Shown: positions 1 through 10,038, counted from the stretch's first letter. The stretch is 37,209 bases of DNA from Bisbaumannia pacifica (GCF_007989625.1 NZ_BJUK01000037.1:1-37209), one strand, 5' to 3'. A program made the numbers and translations. Notes: a model not told the origin generated them from the sequence alone.

Positions 1-17
1 CCCCGCCAATGGCGGGG
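1..17 (-). terminator. Possible terminator hairpin downstream of dadA
   Basis: A perfect 7-bp GC stem (CCCCGCC / GGCGGGG) with a 3-nt AAT loop lies 24 nt past the dadA stop codon at the very edge of the window. Any U-tract would fall outside the window, so this is only a candidate. Confidence 0.35.
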
Positions 18-41
18 CCGCTTGCGTTTCGGGGCAACGGA

Positions 42-1301
42 TCAGGCGGCGTAGCGCGCCACGTCCAGGCCCAGGGGGTCGATGCCGGGACGACGCCCAC
101 CCATCAGGTCGGCGAGCAGCTGGCCGGAGCCGCAGCTCATGGTCCAGCCCAGGGTGCCGTGGCCGGTGTTGAGCCACAGGTTGTCGTACTTGGTGCCGCC
201 GATAATCGGCGTGGAGTCCGGGGTCATGGGACGCAGGCCGGTCCAGAACTCCGCCCGCGCCATGTCGCCGCCCTCGGGGAAAACATCCTTCACCACCATG
301 CTGATGGTGGCGCGGCGCTTCTCCAGCAGGCTCAGATCGTAGGAGGCCAGCTCGGCGGTGCCGCCGACGCGGATGCGGTCATCGAAGCGCGAGATCGCCA
401 CCTTAAAGGTCTCGTCCATCACCGTGGACTGGGGAGCACCGCCATCATCCACCACCGGGATGGTCAGGCTATAGCCCTTGACCGGGTAGATGGGCAGGCG
501 GATATCCAGGTCCTTGACCAGCATCGGCGAGAAGCTGCCCAGGCAGACCACATAGGCGTCGGCGGTGAGCTCGCCGGCGCTGGTCACCACGCTCTCCACC
601 CGGCCGGCGCTGCGCTTGATGCGCTCGATGGTCACGCCGAAGCGGAACTCGACACCCAACTGGTCACGGCAGTAGTCGGCCAGGCGGTTGGTGAAGAGGT
701 GGCAGTCGCCGGTCTGGTCATCGGGTAGGTGCAGGCCGCCGACGAACTTGCCGGGCACCCGGTTGAGGGCCGGCTCCACCGCCTTGACCTGTTCGGCGTC
801 GAGCAGGTCGTGACGCACGCCGCACTGCTCGAGCACCTTCATGTCCTTGGCCACGGCTTCCACCTGGTAATCGTGGCGGAACAGCTGCAGCAGGCCGCGC
901 TGGCGATCCTCGTAGCGGATGCCGGTGTCGGCACGCAGGGTATCGATACAGTGGCGGCTGTATTCCGCCACCCGCACCATGCGCTCCTTGTTCACCGCAT
1001 AGCGGTCGGCGGTGCAGTTGTTGAACATCTGCATCATGAAGCGCGCCATGGCCGGATCCATCTTGGGCTGGATCTTCAGCGGGGCATGCTCCTGAAACAT
1101 CCACTTCACCGCCTTCTGGGGAATCCCCGGCGCCGCCCAGGGGGAGGAGAAGCCGAAGGAGACCTGACCGGCGTTGCCATAGCTGGTCTCCATGGCCGGC
1201 GCCTCCTGGCGGTCGACCACCGTGACCTCATGCCCCTGACGGGCCAGATAGTATGCGCTGGTAACACCTACGACGCCGCTGCCGAGAATCAGGACCTTCA
1301 T
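42..1301 (-). CDS. dadA: D-amino acid dehydrogenase (small subunit)
   Basis: FAD-dependent dehydrogenase that oxidises D-amino acids, notably D-alanine made by the DadX racemase, to 2-oxo acids and ammonia at the inner face of the cytoplasmic membrane, passing electrons to the respiratory chain. The 419-residue protein opens with a dinucleotide-binding fold (GSGVVG, residues 7-12, ending at VVDR near residue 31). It ends with the DAO-family signature GLRPMTPDSTPIIG from residue 355 and a conserved NTGHGTLGWT stretch. Length is close to the ~430 residues usual for DadA. The ATG has a good ribosome site (AGAGGGG) just upstream. It stands alone in the window; a dadX partner, if linked, would lie beyond the left edge. 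An AT-rich 170-bp region with an operator-like dyad precedes it. Confidence 0.95.
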   Translation of the reverse strand: MKVLILGSGVVGVTSAYYLARQGHEVTVVDRQEAPAMETSYGNAGQVSFGFSSPWAAPGIPQKAVKWMFQEHAPLKIQPKMDPAMARFMMQMFNNCTADRYAVNKERMVRVAEYSRHCIDTLRADTGIRYEDRQRGLLQLFRHDYQVEAVAKDMKVLEQCGVRHDLLDAEQVKAVEPALNRVPGKFVGGLHLPDDQTGDCHLFTNRLADYCRDQLGVEFRFGVTIERIKRSAGRVESVVTSAGELTADAYVVCLGSFSPMLVKDLDIRLPIYPVKGYSLTIPVVDDGGAPQSTVMDETFKVAISRFDDRIRVGGTAELASYDLSLLEKRRATISMVVKDVFPEGGDMARAEFWTGLRPMTPDSTPIIGGTKYDNLWLNTGHGTLGWTMSCGSGQLLADLMGGRRPGIDPLGLDVARYAA

Positions 1302-1382
1302 CGCCTACCCCTCTTGTCATGCCATTGTTCGGGTTGGCCGGCGGCTGCCGGCGCAATGGATGCAGTATAGGTCTGCGATGAC

Positions 1383-1407
1383 AGCAAAATATTCCAAATA
1401 TTAAGCT
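1383..1407. promoter_or_regulatory. Operator-like AT-rich dyad upstream of dadA
   Basis: AATATT-CCA-AATATT is a perfect 6-bp dyad at 1388-1402, extended by matching AGC (1383-1385) and GCT (1405-1407) outer arms. It sits 82 nt upstream of the dadA start in a locally very AT-rich stretch. Catabolic dadA genes are known to be controlled by Lrp-family regulators (Lrp in E. coli, DadR in Pseudomonas), which favour AT-rich 15-bp imperfect palindromes. Assignment to such a regulator is inference. Confidence 0.45.
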
Positions 1408-1472
1408 TTAATCATCATTTTAAAACAAAGTTATTCATATGATTGGACTTATCAAGTAATAGAACGGTGTTT

Positions 1473-2822
1473 TTAAATGGTTTTCACTAGCCTATCCATC
1501 CTGACCCGCAGCAGCCGCCGACTCCACTGCCAGGCCAGGGCCCCGGCCAGCAGGTTGCCCAGCGCCGCGCCCGCCGCCAGGCCCACCAGGTCCCCCAACC
1601 GCGCCCCCAGCCACAGGCAGGGCAGATAGCAGAGGAAGAGCCGCGCCGCCGACATCAGCATGGAGCGCAGCGGCCAGCCCAGGGCGTTGCCCGCCGAGAC
1701 CATCAGCATGCACAGCCCCAGCAGCGCATAGCTGGGCAACAGGAAGCGAATCAGCAGGGCCAGGTCCTGCTGCACCTCGGGATTGCCGGAGAGCCCCGCT
1801 GCCACCCAGGGCGCCAGCAACGCCAGCACACCGCCCAGGGCCAGCTGCCAGCCCACCACGACGCGCACCGCCAGGCGCAGCAGGCGGTCGACCTGGGCCC
1901 AGTCGCCGGCACCGTAGCAACGCCCCAGCCAGGGCGGCAGCGACATGGTCAGCGCCAGCACCACCACCAACGAGAGGGTCTCCAGGCGACTGGCCAGGCC
2001 CCAGGCGGCCACGCTCGCCTCGCCCAGGGTGGCCACCACGGCGATCGCCAGCATGGCCGCCAGGGGCGGCATCAGCTGTCCGACCATGGCCGGCCCGGCG
2101 ATACCCAGGAAGGGGCGTGCCGAGCGCCGTGCCTCGTCGAGGAGCCCCTCCAGGGCGAGCCAGGCCCGACCCGCCAGGCGCCGCCCAACGATGATCAGCC
2201 CCAGGGCGAAGGCCAGGACCGTGGCCCAGGCGGCGCCGGGCAGGCCCCAGCCCTCCCAGGGCCCCAGGCCGAAGATCAGCAGCGGGTCCAGCACCAAGTT
2301 GGCCAGGCTGGTCAGCACCATCAGCTTGCCCGGTAGGCGGGTATCGCCATGGGCACGGAAGAGGCTATAGCCGAAATAGAGCAGGGCCCCCAGCCAGGCG
2401 GCCAGCAGTTGGGGCGCCCAGTAGGCGCGAATCAGCGCCCGGGTCGCCGAATCGGCCCCCAGCAGGGTGAAGATCGGCGCCTGGATCAGCCACAGCAACA
2501 GCGCCAGGCCACCCAGCACCGCGGCCCCCAGCAGCAGCACCAGGCTACCCAGGCGGCGGGCCCGCTGCGCCTCGCCGGCCCCCAGGGCTCGGGAGATCAG
2601 GGCGGCGATGGCGATCCCCAGGCCCACCTGGATGCCGATGATCAGAAAACTGAGGGGAAAGGTGTAGGCCTGGGCCGCCAGGGGGGCGGTGCCCAGGCGG
2701 GCGATAAAGGCGCTGTCGGTGAGCTGAAAGCCCAGCAGGGCCAGTACCCCGAGGGTCATCGGCCAGGTCTGGCGCCAGAGCTGGCGGGCCAGGCTCGGCG
2801 AAGCGGTGGTGGATACGGACAC
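1473..2822 (-). CDS. MATE family efflux transporter
   Basis: A 449-residue polytopic membrane protein of the multidrug and toxic compound extrusion family, which exports organic cations or drugs in exchange for Na+ or H+. The sequence shows about twelve hydrophobic segments in two pseudo-repeats. The N-terminal half begins RQLWRQTWPMTLGVLALLGF, followed by QLTDSAFIARLGTAPLAA, the usual first-helix region of MATE proteins. The length matches the family. The start is a GTG at 2822 with a GGAG ribosome site six bases upstream; I see no better ATG. The gene is monocistronic by position, between dadA and a GGDEF/EAL gene with 170 and 66 bp gaps. No clear terminator follows the stop codon. The substrate cannot be read from sequence; NorM-like or DinF-like sub-placement is not settled. 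Confidence 0.9.
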   Translation of the reverse strand: MSVSTTASPSLARQLWRQTWPMTLGVLALLGFQLTDSAFIARLGTAPLAAQAYTFPLSFLIIGIQVGLGIAIAALISRALGAGEAQRARRLGSLVLLLGAAVLGGLALLLWLIQAPIFTLLGADSATRALIRAYWAPQLLAAWLGALLYFGYSLFRAHGDTRLPGKLMVLTSLANLVLDPLLIFGLGPWEGWGLPGAAWATVLAFALGLIIVGRRLAGRAWLALEGLLDEARRSARPFLGIAGPAMVGQLMPPLAAMLAIAVVATLGEASVAAWGLASRLETLSLVVVLALTMSLPPWLGRCYGAGDWAQVDRLLRLAVRVVVGWQLALGGVLALLAPWVAAGLSGNPEVQQDLALLIRFLLPSYALLGLCMLMVSAGNALGWPLRSMLMSAARLFLCYLPCLWLGARLGDLVGLAAGAALGNLLAGALAWQWSRRLLRVRMDRLVKTI

Positions 2823-2888
2823 GTCGGCTCCGGAATGAAACGTTAGCCGGCTAGTGTAACGCCTCTCCTCCTGCGGCGGCAGGTCGCC

Positions 2889-4868
2889 TCAGTTGGTCAG
2901 GCCATCGCCGTCGAGCACCAGGGCCCCCAACAGGCGACGGGTATCCTCGGCGGCCATCGGCTTGAAGCAGTAGTAGCCCTGCACCAGATCACAGCCCAGG
3001 TCCCTAACCAGCTCCAGTTGCTCCTCGTTCTCGACCCCTTCGGCCACCACCTCCAGGCCCAGTTGATGACCGATAAACACCGCCGCCGCCATGATCGCCC
3101 GATCACTGGGCTGATCCGGGGCATCGTGAACGAAGCTGCGATCCACCTTGAGGGAGGTCACCGGGAAGAGCTTGAGGTAGCTCAGCGAGGAGTAGCCGGT
3201 ACCGAAGTCATCGATGGCGATCTTCATGCCACGATGATAGAGACGCCGCAGGTTGTCGAGGAGGCCGGTATTGGCCTTGATCAGCACGTTCTCGGTGAGC
3301 TCGATCCCGATATCCTCGGGCTCCAGGCCATGCCGCTCGAGGGCCGCCTCGAGGCGGGTGAAGAGTTCGGGATGCGCCACCTGGCGCCCGGACAGGTTGA
3401 TATCGATACGGTAGTCGCTGAGGCCCTCGGCCTTCCATTCCGCGCGCTGACGACACGCCTCCTCGATCACCCAGTCGCCGATACGCTCGATCAACTGAGA
3501 GCGCTCCGCTACTGGGATGAACTCCGCCGGCGAGACCACGCCCCCCTCCCGGGGAAACCAGCGCAGCAGCGCCTCGACCTGCTCGACCCGGCCGCTTACC
3601 GCCGAGACCTGGGGTTGATAGAAGAGTTGCAGCTCGCCCAGGCGCAGCGCCTGCTGCAGCCGCTCGACCATCTGATGCTCGTGAACCAGCTCGTCCTGAA
3701 GCTTCTGATTGAAGAACCAGTAATGCTGGGTGGTGGAGAGCTTGGCGCGATTCTTGGCCACGTCGGCGTTATGGATTAGCTCCAGGGCCGTGGTGCCGTT
3801 ATCGGGGAAGAGGCTGATCCCTAGGCTGGCGGTGATATGCACCTCCCGCTCCCCCACCTGGAAAGGCAGCAGGAAGGCGTGCAATACCTTGTCGACCAGG
3901 CGCATGGCGTCGTTGTCATCGCGTAGCTGTCCGAAGGCCATCACGAACTCGTCGCTGCCGAAACGCGACAGCAGATCGGAGCTACGCTGACAGTTGCGCA
4001 GCCGACGGGCGACCTGACGCAGCAGCATATCGCCCTGGGCATAGCCCTGGGCATCGTTGATCTCGGCGAAGCCATCCAGATCGATAAACAGCACCGCCAG
4101 GTTATGGGCCTGACGGCGACACCCCTCCAACTGGGCCTCCAGCTCGGTCTCGAAGGCACGCCGATTGGGCAACAGGGTCAGGGTATCGAAACGGGTGACG
4201 AACTCCAGGTCGCGATGGGCCTGCTTCTGTACCGAGAGATCCACGTCGACGCAGAACATCAACGGATCCTCGGTCTGTTCACCGAGCATCACATGGTGGG
4301 AGAAGACCGCCACCGGGGCACCGGACTTATGGCGCAGCTCCAGCTCCGAGGCGGGAATCTCGCGGCCCTGCTCCACCCAGTCATGGTGGGCCTGAATCAC
4401 CCCCTCGCGCATCATCTCGGGGATGATCAGATCCTCCAGCAGTTGCCCCTGGGCCTCCTCCGGAAGGTAGCCATAGAGCTGGGAGCTGGCGGCGTTCCAG
4501 TAGATCACGCGCCGATTACGGTCATACCCCTGCACCGCCACCTTGGGCAGGCTCTCCAGCAGGGCGCGAAAGCGCTGCTCGCTCTCGCTATGGCGACGCT
4601 GCACGTCCACCAGTTGCCGCGAGACCTCACCGAAGCGGCGGCGCTTCCGTCGACGATACAACAGGAGGGCCGCGCCCAGGGCGCCACAAGCGGCCAGCCC
4701 GCTGGGGATCGCTGCCGGCCAGACATAACTGGCCAGCACCGTGAACCCCAGCAGAATCCCGACCAACAGCAGGGTGTCGAGGGATCGCCTGCCGCTCGGG
4801 GTAGCGCGGGAAGGACGGGACTTTGCCGGCACGTGTCTTATCCATTCTCGGTCATTGAAAGGCGCCAT
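2889..4868 (-). CDS. Membrane PAS-GGDEF-EAL cyclic-di-GMP protein
   Basis: Bimodular c-di-GMP signalling protein, 659 residues from the ATG at 4868. Two transmembrane helices (about 31-50 and 53-71) are followed by a PAS sensor domain (about 95-212), GGDEF (about 218-380) and EAL (about 398-648). The GGDEF motif reads GSDEF (304-308) rather than GGDEF, and the later AD.A.Y.AK region has Asn instead of Tyr. An RxxD inhibitory site (RSSD, 295-298) sits at the expected distance. The EAL domain looks complete: EALLRW at 433, INLS near 490, IELTEN near 522, DDFGTGYSSL at 553, KVDRSF, and VAEGVE near 608. I infer a c-di-GMP phosphodiesterase with a regulatory or weak cyclase domain. The start is uncertain: the frame stays open upstream to a TTG at 4967, and neither start has a strong ribosome site. 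Confidence 0.88.
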   Translation of the reverse strand: MAPFNDREWIRHVPAKSRPSRATPSGRRSLDTLLLVGILLGFTVLASYVWPAAIPSGLAACGALGAALLLYRRRKRRRFGEVSRQLVDVQRRHSESEQRFRALLESLPKVAVQGYDRNRRVIYWNAASSQLYGYLPEEAQGQLLEDLIIPEMMREGVIQAHHDWVEQGREIPASELELRHKSGAPVAVFSHHVMLGEQTEDPLMFCVDVDLSVQKQAHRDLEFVTRFDTLTLLPNRRAFETELEAQLEGCRRQAHNLAVLFIDLDGFAEINDAQGYAQGDMLLRQVARRLRNCQRSSDLLSRFGSDEFVMAFGQLRDDNDAMRLVDKVLHAFLLPFQVGEREVHITASLGISLFPDNGTTALELIHNADVAKNRAKLSTTQHYWFFNQKLQDELVHEHQMVERLQQALRLGELQLFYQPQVSAVSGRVEQVEALLRWFPREGGVVSPAEFIPVAERSQLIERIGDWVIEEACRQRAEWKAEGLSDYRIDINLSGRQVAHPELFTRLEAALERHGLEPEDIGIELTENVLIKANTGLLDNLRRLYHRGMKIAIDDFGTGYSSLSYLKLFPVTSLKVDRSFVHDAPDQPSDRAIMAAAVFIGHQLGLEVVAEGVENEEQLELVRDLGCDLVQGYYCFKPMAAEDTRRLLGALVLDGDGLTN

Positions 4869-5082
4869 CTTAACGCATGCGTCGGGGGACGACAGTTTCC
4901 TTCCACTTACCCTAGCAGGCCAGGGCATCCCTGCCCGTCGTGCCGCCAACGCAACCTCGCCCACCAAGATACACTCTTTGACATTTCTTACGCTCTATTA
5001 ACACGCTTGATCTGTTGCCACGGCAATGGTTCGCGTTGTCCCGTCGCCATTCCGGCGATGTTCCCACCCAGAGGATAGACCC

Positions 5083-5874
5083 ATGAAACAGGAAAGTCTT
5101 AAGCACGGCTACGATCTCTCGACCCTGATCACCCAGGCTCCGGCCCCCTACTGGGATCCCGAGGTCGCTCATACCCTGACCCGCCAAGACTGGTGCGTCA
5201 CCGATATCTCGTCGCGTCTCGACCTGGATGCCTGGGGCGGCTTCCTCGCGACCCTGCCCCGCGACCCCTACGTCAATCGCCGCTGGAAGCGCATGGCCTG
5301 GCTTTCTGTGGCCGACGACGGAGCGGTGGAGGTGATGGGAGACTGTCCCATGGCCCAGGGGGGGCGCTTCAATGATGCCGAGAGCATGGCCGACAAGCTG
5401 CGTTACTACCCGAGCCTGGAGGAGGAGTTCCTGGAGCGCGCCGATGTGCACGACTTCGTGCGTCACTGGGCGCGGCTGTGGGGGATCGGCCCCAAGGAGC
5501 CGATCCTGATGCAGATCACCGGCGTACGCGGCAAGGGTACCCATGACCCCCTCCAGGGCCAGGGCATCCATGCCGACGGTTGCCGCTTCCTGAGCATCCT
5601 GGTGATCAACCGCGACAATGTCGCCGGCGGCACCAGTCGCGCCTATGCCGACAAGGCGGGCAACCGGGTATTGATGGAGCACACCCTGACGCCGGGGGAG
5701 GTCCTTCACCTGCGCGACGATCGGCTCTTCCATAGCGCCGATGCCCTGCACCAGGTGACTCCAGAAGCCCCGTTCGAGCGCTTTATCGTGATCATCAACA
5801 GTCGCTTCGTGGATCCCTTCCAGAACAAGATGCTCAAGCGCTACTTCCCGGATGCGGTGCTCGATCCCCACTAA
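5083..5874 (+). CDS. 2-oxoglutarate/Fe(II) dioxygenase family protein
   Basis: A 263-residue cytosolic protein resembling the 2OG-Fe dioxygenase family that includes Bacillus L-isoleucine 4-hydroxylase (Pfam 2OG-Fe_Oxy_2). These enzymes hydroxylate free amino acids using 2-oxoglutarate and O2. The metal triad is visible as HADG (H163, D165) and a distal histidine, H223 in ALHQVTP or possibly H217. The motif VINRDNVAGGTSR after HxD and the segment PGEVLHLRDDRLFH are the conserved core strands. The start is the ATG at 5083, preceded by GAGG; the frame is open further upstream to 5026 but those residues look non-native. It is the only plus-strand gene in the first 24 kb and is convergent with yceI across a shared hairpin. 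Substrate is unknown; free aliphatic amino acids are the family precedent. Confidence 0.8.
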   Translation: MKQESLKHGYDLSTLITQAPAPYWDPEVAHTLTRQDWCVTDISSRLDLDAWGGFLATLPRDPYVNRRWKRMAWLSVADDGAVEVMGDCPMAQGGRFNDAESMADKLRYYPSLEEEFLERADVHDFVRHWARLWGIGPKEPILMQITGVRGKGTHDPLQGQGIHADGCRFLSILVINRDNVAGGTSRAYADKAGNRVLMEHTLTPGEVLHLRDDRLFHSADALHQVTPEAPFERFIVIINSRFVDPFQNKMLKRYFPDAVLDPH

Positions 5875-5889
5875 GTCATCGCCATAAAA

Positions 5890-5917
5890 AACGCCGGCTC
5901 CTCGCGGAGCCGGCGTT
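5890..5917 (-). terminator. Rho-independent terminator of yceI, in a convergent gap
   Basis: A perfect 12-bp stem AACGCCGGCTCC / GGAGCCGGCGTT closes a TCGC loop. On the minus strand it is followed by a run of six U (AAAAAA at 5886-5891 on the plus strand), the expected form for terminating yceI, whose stop is 19 bp away. On the plus strand only TTCTC follows, so termination of the dioxygenase gene would be weaker. Confidence 0.85.
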
Positions 5918-5935
5918 CTCGTGAGAGCCCGGAGA

Positions 5936-6517
5936 TTACTGGCGAATGCCCTCGAAGGTGACGTAGAGCTCGAGCTCGTGCATCGCCTCGGGGAAGGCAC
6001 TCATGTCGATGCCGTAATCGCCGAGGGTCAGGGTGGTGCTGCCCTCGAAACCGGCCCGGTAGTTACCCCAGGGATCGTCGCCCTCCCCCAGCAGGGTCAC
6101 CGGCATCTCGATGGCCTGGGTCTCGCCCTTGAGGGTCAGCTCGCCGCTCAGCACGCCCTCGCCCTCGCCACTGGGTTCGAAGCCGGTGGAGACGAAGGTC
6201 GCGGTGGGGAAGCCGTCGGCGCCGAGGAAGTCGTCGCTGAGGATGTGACGATCGCGCTCGGCATGGTTGGTGTTGAGGCTGTCGACCTGCACCTCCATCT
6301 CGACGCTGGAGGCCTCCGGGTTCTCCGGGTCGTAGCTGAAGCCGCCTTCGAAGGTCTCGAAGCTACCCAGGATATAGGAGAATCCCAGGTGACTGATCTT
6401 GAACTGCACGAAGGCGTGCTGGCCCTCGGTGTCGATCACATAGTCGGCGGCCTGGGCCTGGCTCAGCGGGACCAGGGCGGCGGCGGCCAGGGTGGCCAGG
6501 GCGGTCTTCTTCAGCAT
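5936..6517 (-). CDS. YceI family periplasmic polyisoprenoid-binding-type protein
   Basis: A 193-residue secreted lipocalin-like beta-barrel protein of the YceI family, whose structurally studied members bind polyisoprenoids such as ubiquinone-like lipids. A Sec signal peptide covers residues 1-23 (MLKKTALATLAAAALVPLSQ then AQA, cleaved before ADYVID). The mature part starts with YVIDTEGQHAFVQFKISHLG, the family's N-terminal signature. It has the DSLNTNHAERDRHILSDDF segment and ends in a beta-rich TFEG region, at the normal length. The ribosome site AAGGAG precedes the ATG. It lies 64 bp downstream of a cytochrome b561 gene, the same pairing as yceJ-yceI in E. coli, which suggests a membrane redox function for the pair; this link is inference. 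A strong terminator follows the stop codon. Confidence 0.93.
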   Translation of the reverse strand: MLKKTALATLAAAALVPLSQAQAADYVIDTEGQHAFVQFKISHLGFSYILGSFETFEGGFSYDPENPEASSVEMEVQVDSLNTNHAERDRHILSDDFLGADGFPTATFVSTGFEPSGEGEGVLSGELTLKGETQAIEMPVTLLGEGDDPWGNYRAGFEGSTTLTLGDYGIDMSAFPEAMHELELYVTFEGIRQ

Positions 6518-6581
6518 AAATCACTCCTTGTGGTTCGGCGTCGATTCCCGGGGATACCCCGGGGACCGGATGACGAAGGGG

Positions 6582-7127
6582 TCAGTGGGAACGTGCCACC
6601 AGCATGCGACGGAGCACGTCGTGGCGGTCGAGGTAGTGGTGCTTGAGGGCGGCCAGGGCATGCAGGCCGGCCAGGCTCATCAGCGCCACGGCGCTATACC
6701 AGTGCACCGAGCCGGCGATGGACGCCTGATCGGGCAGGCCGCTGATCAGCGCCGGTACCTCGAACCAGCCGAAGACGTCGATGCCGCGGCCCTTGGCGGT
6801 GGAGATCAGGTAGCCACTGACCATCACCGCGAGCATCAGGCCGTAGAGGCCGATATGCCCGAGATGGGCGCCGAGGCGCTCGAGACGCTTGCCGGGCACC
6901 CGGGGCGCCGGCTGCACCAACCGCCACACCAGCCGCGCCAGGGTCAGCCCCAGCACCAGCATGCCCAGGGAACGATGCCACCAGGGCGCCAGGTTGTACC
7001 AGGCGTCGTAGTAGCCGAGATCGACCATCCACCAGCCCAGCACGAAGAGCCCGATGATCGCCACGGCACTGATCCAGTGCAGGGCGATGGTGATCCAGCC
7101 CCAGCCGCTGCGGTGATTGCGCCACAT
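6582..7127 (-). CDS. Cytochrome b561 (diheme membrane protein, CybB/YceJ type)
   Basis: A 181-residue integral membrane cytochrome of the bacterial b561 family with four transmembrane helices carrying two b hemes between them, which moves electrons between quinone and periplasmic or membrane partners. Helix 1 contains LHW (H17). The segment between helices 1 and 2 carries WWHRSLGM (H51), and the last helix has GLHALAALKHHYLDRHD. These are the expected heme-ligand histidines. A short basic C-terminus follows. Family length is about 175-190. It is the first gene of a two-gene unit with yceI. The ATG is preceded by GAGGACGGCGAGG, a usable ribosome site. The physiological electron partner is unknown; superoxide:quinone oxidoreductase activity is reported for E. 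coli CybB. Confidence 0.92.
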   Translation of the reverse strand: MWRNHRSGWGWITIALHWISAVAIIGLFVLGWWMVDLGYYDAWYNLAPWWHRSLGMLVLGLTLARLVWRLVQPAPRVPGKRLERLGAHLGHIGLYGLMLAVMVSGYLISTAKGRGIDVFGWFEVPALISGLPDQASIAGSVHWYSAVALMSLAGLHALAALKHHYLDRHDVLRRMLVARSH

Positions 7128-7258
7128 CCTCGCCGTCCTCTTGAAACACGATAAGGCGTAGCTTAATCACTGCATGGAAGGGATGCATCCCCGGTGAAGT
7201 AAAGGGATTATTTCCCAATAAGAAATAGTGACCGAGGAACTTTCGCGAGCCCCCAAAA

Positions 7259-7291
7259 CGACACTCGCCCCACTAGGCGGGGCGAGCGTCG
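7259..7291 (-). terminator. Terminator downstream of metZ
   Basis: A 13-bp GC-rich stem with one mismatch (CGACACTCGCCCC, 7259-7271, against GGGGCGAGCGTCG, 7279-7291) lies 22 bp past the metZ stop. On the minus strand it is followed by a short UUUU run. It would end the long fimV-to-metZ transcript. Confidence 0.7.
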
Positions 7292-7313
7292 CTTCAGGGC
7301 ATGCTAACAGGGC

Positions 7314-8495
7314 TTACAGGGCATCCAGGCCTCGGGCCAGGTCCGCCTTGATATCTTCCAGCGACTCCAGCCCCACGGCGATGCGGATCAGCCCCTGGCT
7401 GATGCCGGCCGCGTCCCGCTGAGCATCGCTCAGGCGCCCATGGGTGGTGGTGGCGGGATGGGTGATGGTGGTCTTGACGTCGCCCAGGTTGCCGGTGATG
7501 GAGAGCAGCCGGGTGGCATCGATCACCGACCAGGCGCCCTCGCGCCCGCCCTTGACCTCGACCCCCAGGACGGCGCCATAGCCCTGCTGCTGGCGGCTCG
7601 CCAGGGCATGCTGGGGATGGCTCTCCAGGCCGCTGTAATAGACTCGCGTCACCGCCGGGTGGGCCTCCAGCCACTGCGCCAGGGCCAGGGCCTGGTCGCA
7701 ATGGGCGCGCATGCGCAGCCCCAGGGTCTCCAGCCCCTTGGTGAAGATCCAGGCGTTGAAGGGGCTCATGCAGGGGCCACAGGTACGCACCACCCCGAAC
7801 AGCTCCTCCAGCTCCTGATGGCGCCCTACCACGGCGCCGCCGATGGCGCGCCCCTGGCCATCCAGGTACTTGGTGGCGGAGTGGATCACCAGGTCGGCGC
7901 CGAGCGCCAGGGGCTTCTGCAGCGCCGGGGTCAGGAAGCAGTTATCGATGGCCAGCCAAGCCCCGTGGCGATGGGCGATCTCGGCGAGGGCGGCGATATC
8001 CACCAGCTCGGAGAGCGGGTTGGACGGCGTCTCGGCGAACAGCAGCTTGGTGGCCGGGGTGATGGCGGCCTCCCAGGCGTCCAGGTCGGCCAGCTCCACA
8101 TAGCGGGTGGTGATGCCGAACTTGCCCAGGTACTTGTCGAAGAGGCTGACGGTGGAGCCGAACAGCGAGCGCGACGCCACGATCTCGTCGCCTGCCTTGA
8201 GCAGCGCCAGGGCGGTGGAGAGGATCGCCGCCATGCCGGAGGCGGTGGCCACGCAGCGCTCGCCCCCCTCCAGGGCCGCCAGGCGCTCCTCGAAGGTACG
8301 CACCGTGGGATTGGTGAAGCGGGAGTAGACGTTGCCCGGCTCCTCGCCGCCGAACTTGCGCGCCGCCTCGGCGGCGCTGCCATAGACGAAGCTGGAGGTA
8401 GGGAAGATTGGCTCCCCATGCTCCTGCTCCGCGGTACGCCGGTGGCCGGCGCGGATCGCCAGGGTATCCAGCGACCAATCCGATGTCTGATCCAT
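7314..8495 (-). CDS. metZ: O-succinylhomoserine sulfhydrylase
   Basis: PLP enzyme of the Cys/Met-metabolism family that joins O-succinylhomoserine and sulfide to give homocysteine, the direct-sulfhydrylation route of methionine synthesis. The 393-residue protein has the family core: YSRFTNPTVRTFEERLAALEG near residue 57, the SGMAA cofactor-contact segment near 86, and the Schiff-base lysine in HSATKYLDG (K209). A C-terminal TRLLSITGNLGDVKTTITHP segment is typical of this family. It is placed as MetZ rather than cystathionine synthase or lyase because of sequence character and because purF-metZ adjacency is known from Pseudomonas. It lies 9 bp downstream of purF with ribosome site AAGGGG, so it is cotranscribed, and is the last gene before a terminator. 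Confidence 0.93.
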   Translation of the reverse strand: MDQTSDWSLDTLAIRAGHRRTAEQEHGEPIFPTSSFVYGSAAEAARKFGGEEPGNVYSRFTNPTVRTFEERLAALEGGERCVATASGMAAILSTALALLKAGDEIVASRSLFGSTVSLFDKYLGKFGITTRYVELADLDAWEAAITPATKLLFAETPSNPLSELVDIAALAEIAHRHGAWLAIDNCFLTPALQKPLALGADLVIHSATKYLDGQGRAIGGAVVGRHQELEELFGVVRTCGPCMSPFNAWIFTKGLETLGLRMRAHCDQALALAQWLEAHPAVTRVYYSGLESHPQHALASRQQQGYGAVLGVEVKGGREGAWSVIDATRLLSITGNLGDVKTTITHPATTTHGRLSDAQRDAAGISQGLIRIAVGLESLEDIKADLARGLDAL

Positions 8496-8504
8496 GGGAG
8501 CCCC

Positions 8505-10028
<1,524 letters not shown>

Positions 10029-10038
10029 TCCGCCTTAC

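Noticed and set aside
7210-7226. ATTTC-N7-GAAAT dyad upstream of the cytochrome b561 gene
   Set aside because: Arms of only 5 bp in an AT-rich spot; too short to claim an operator.
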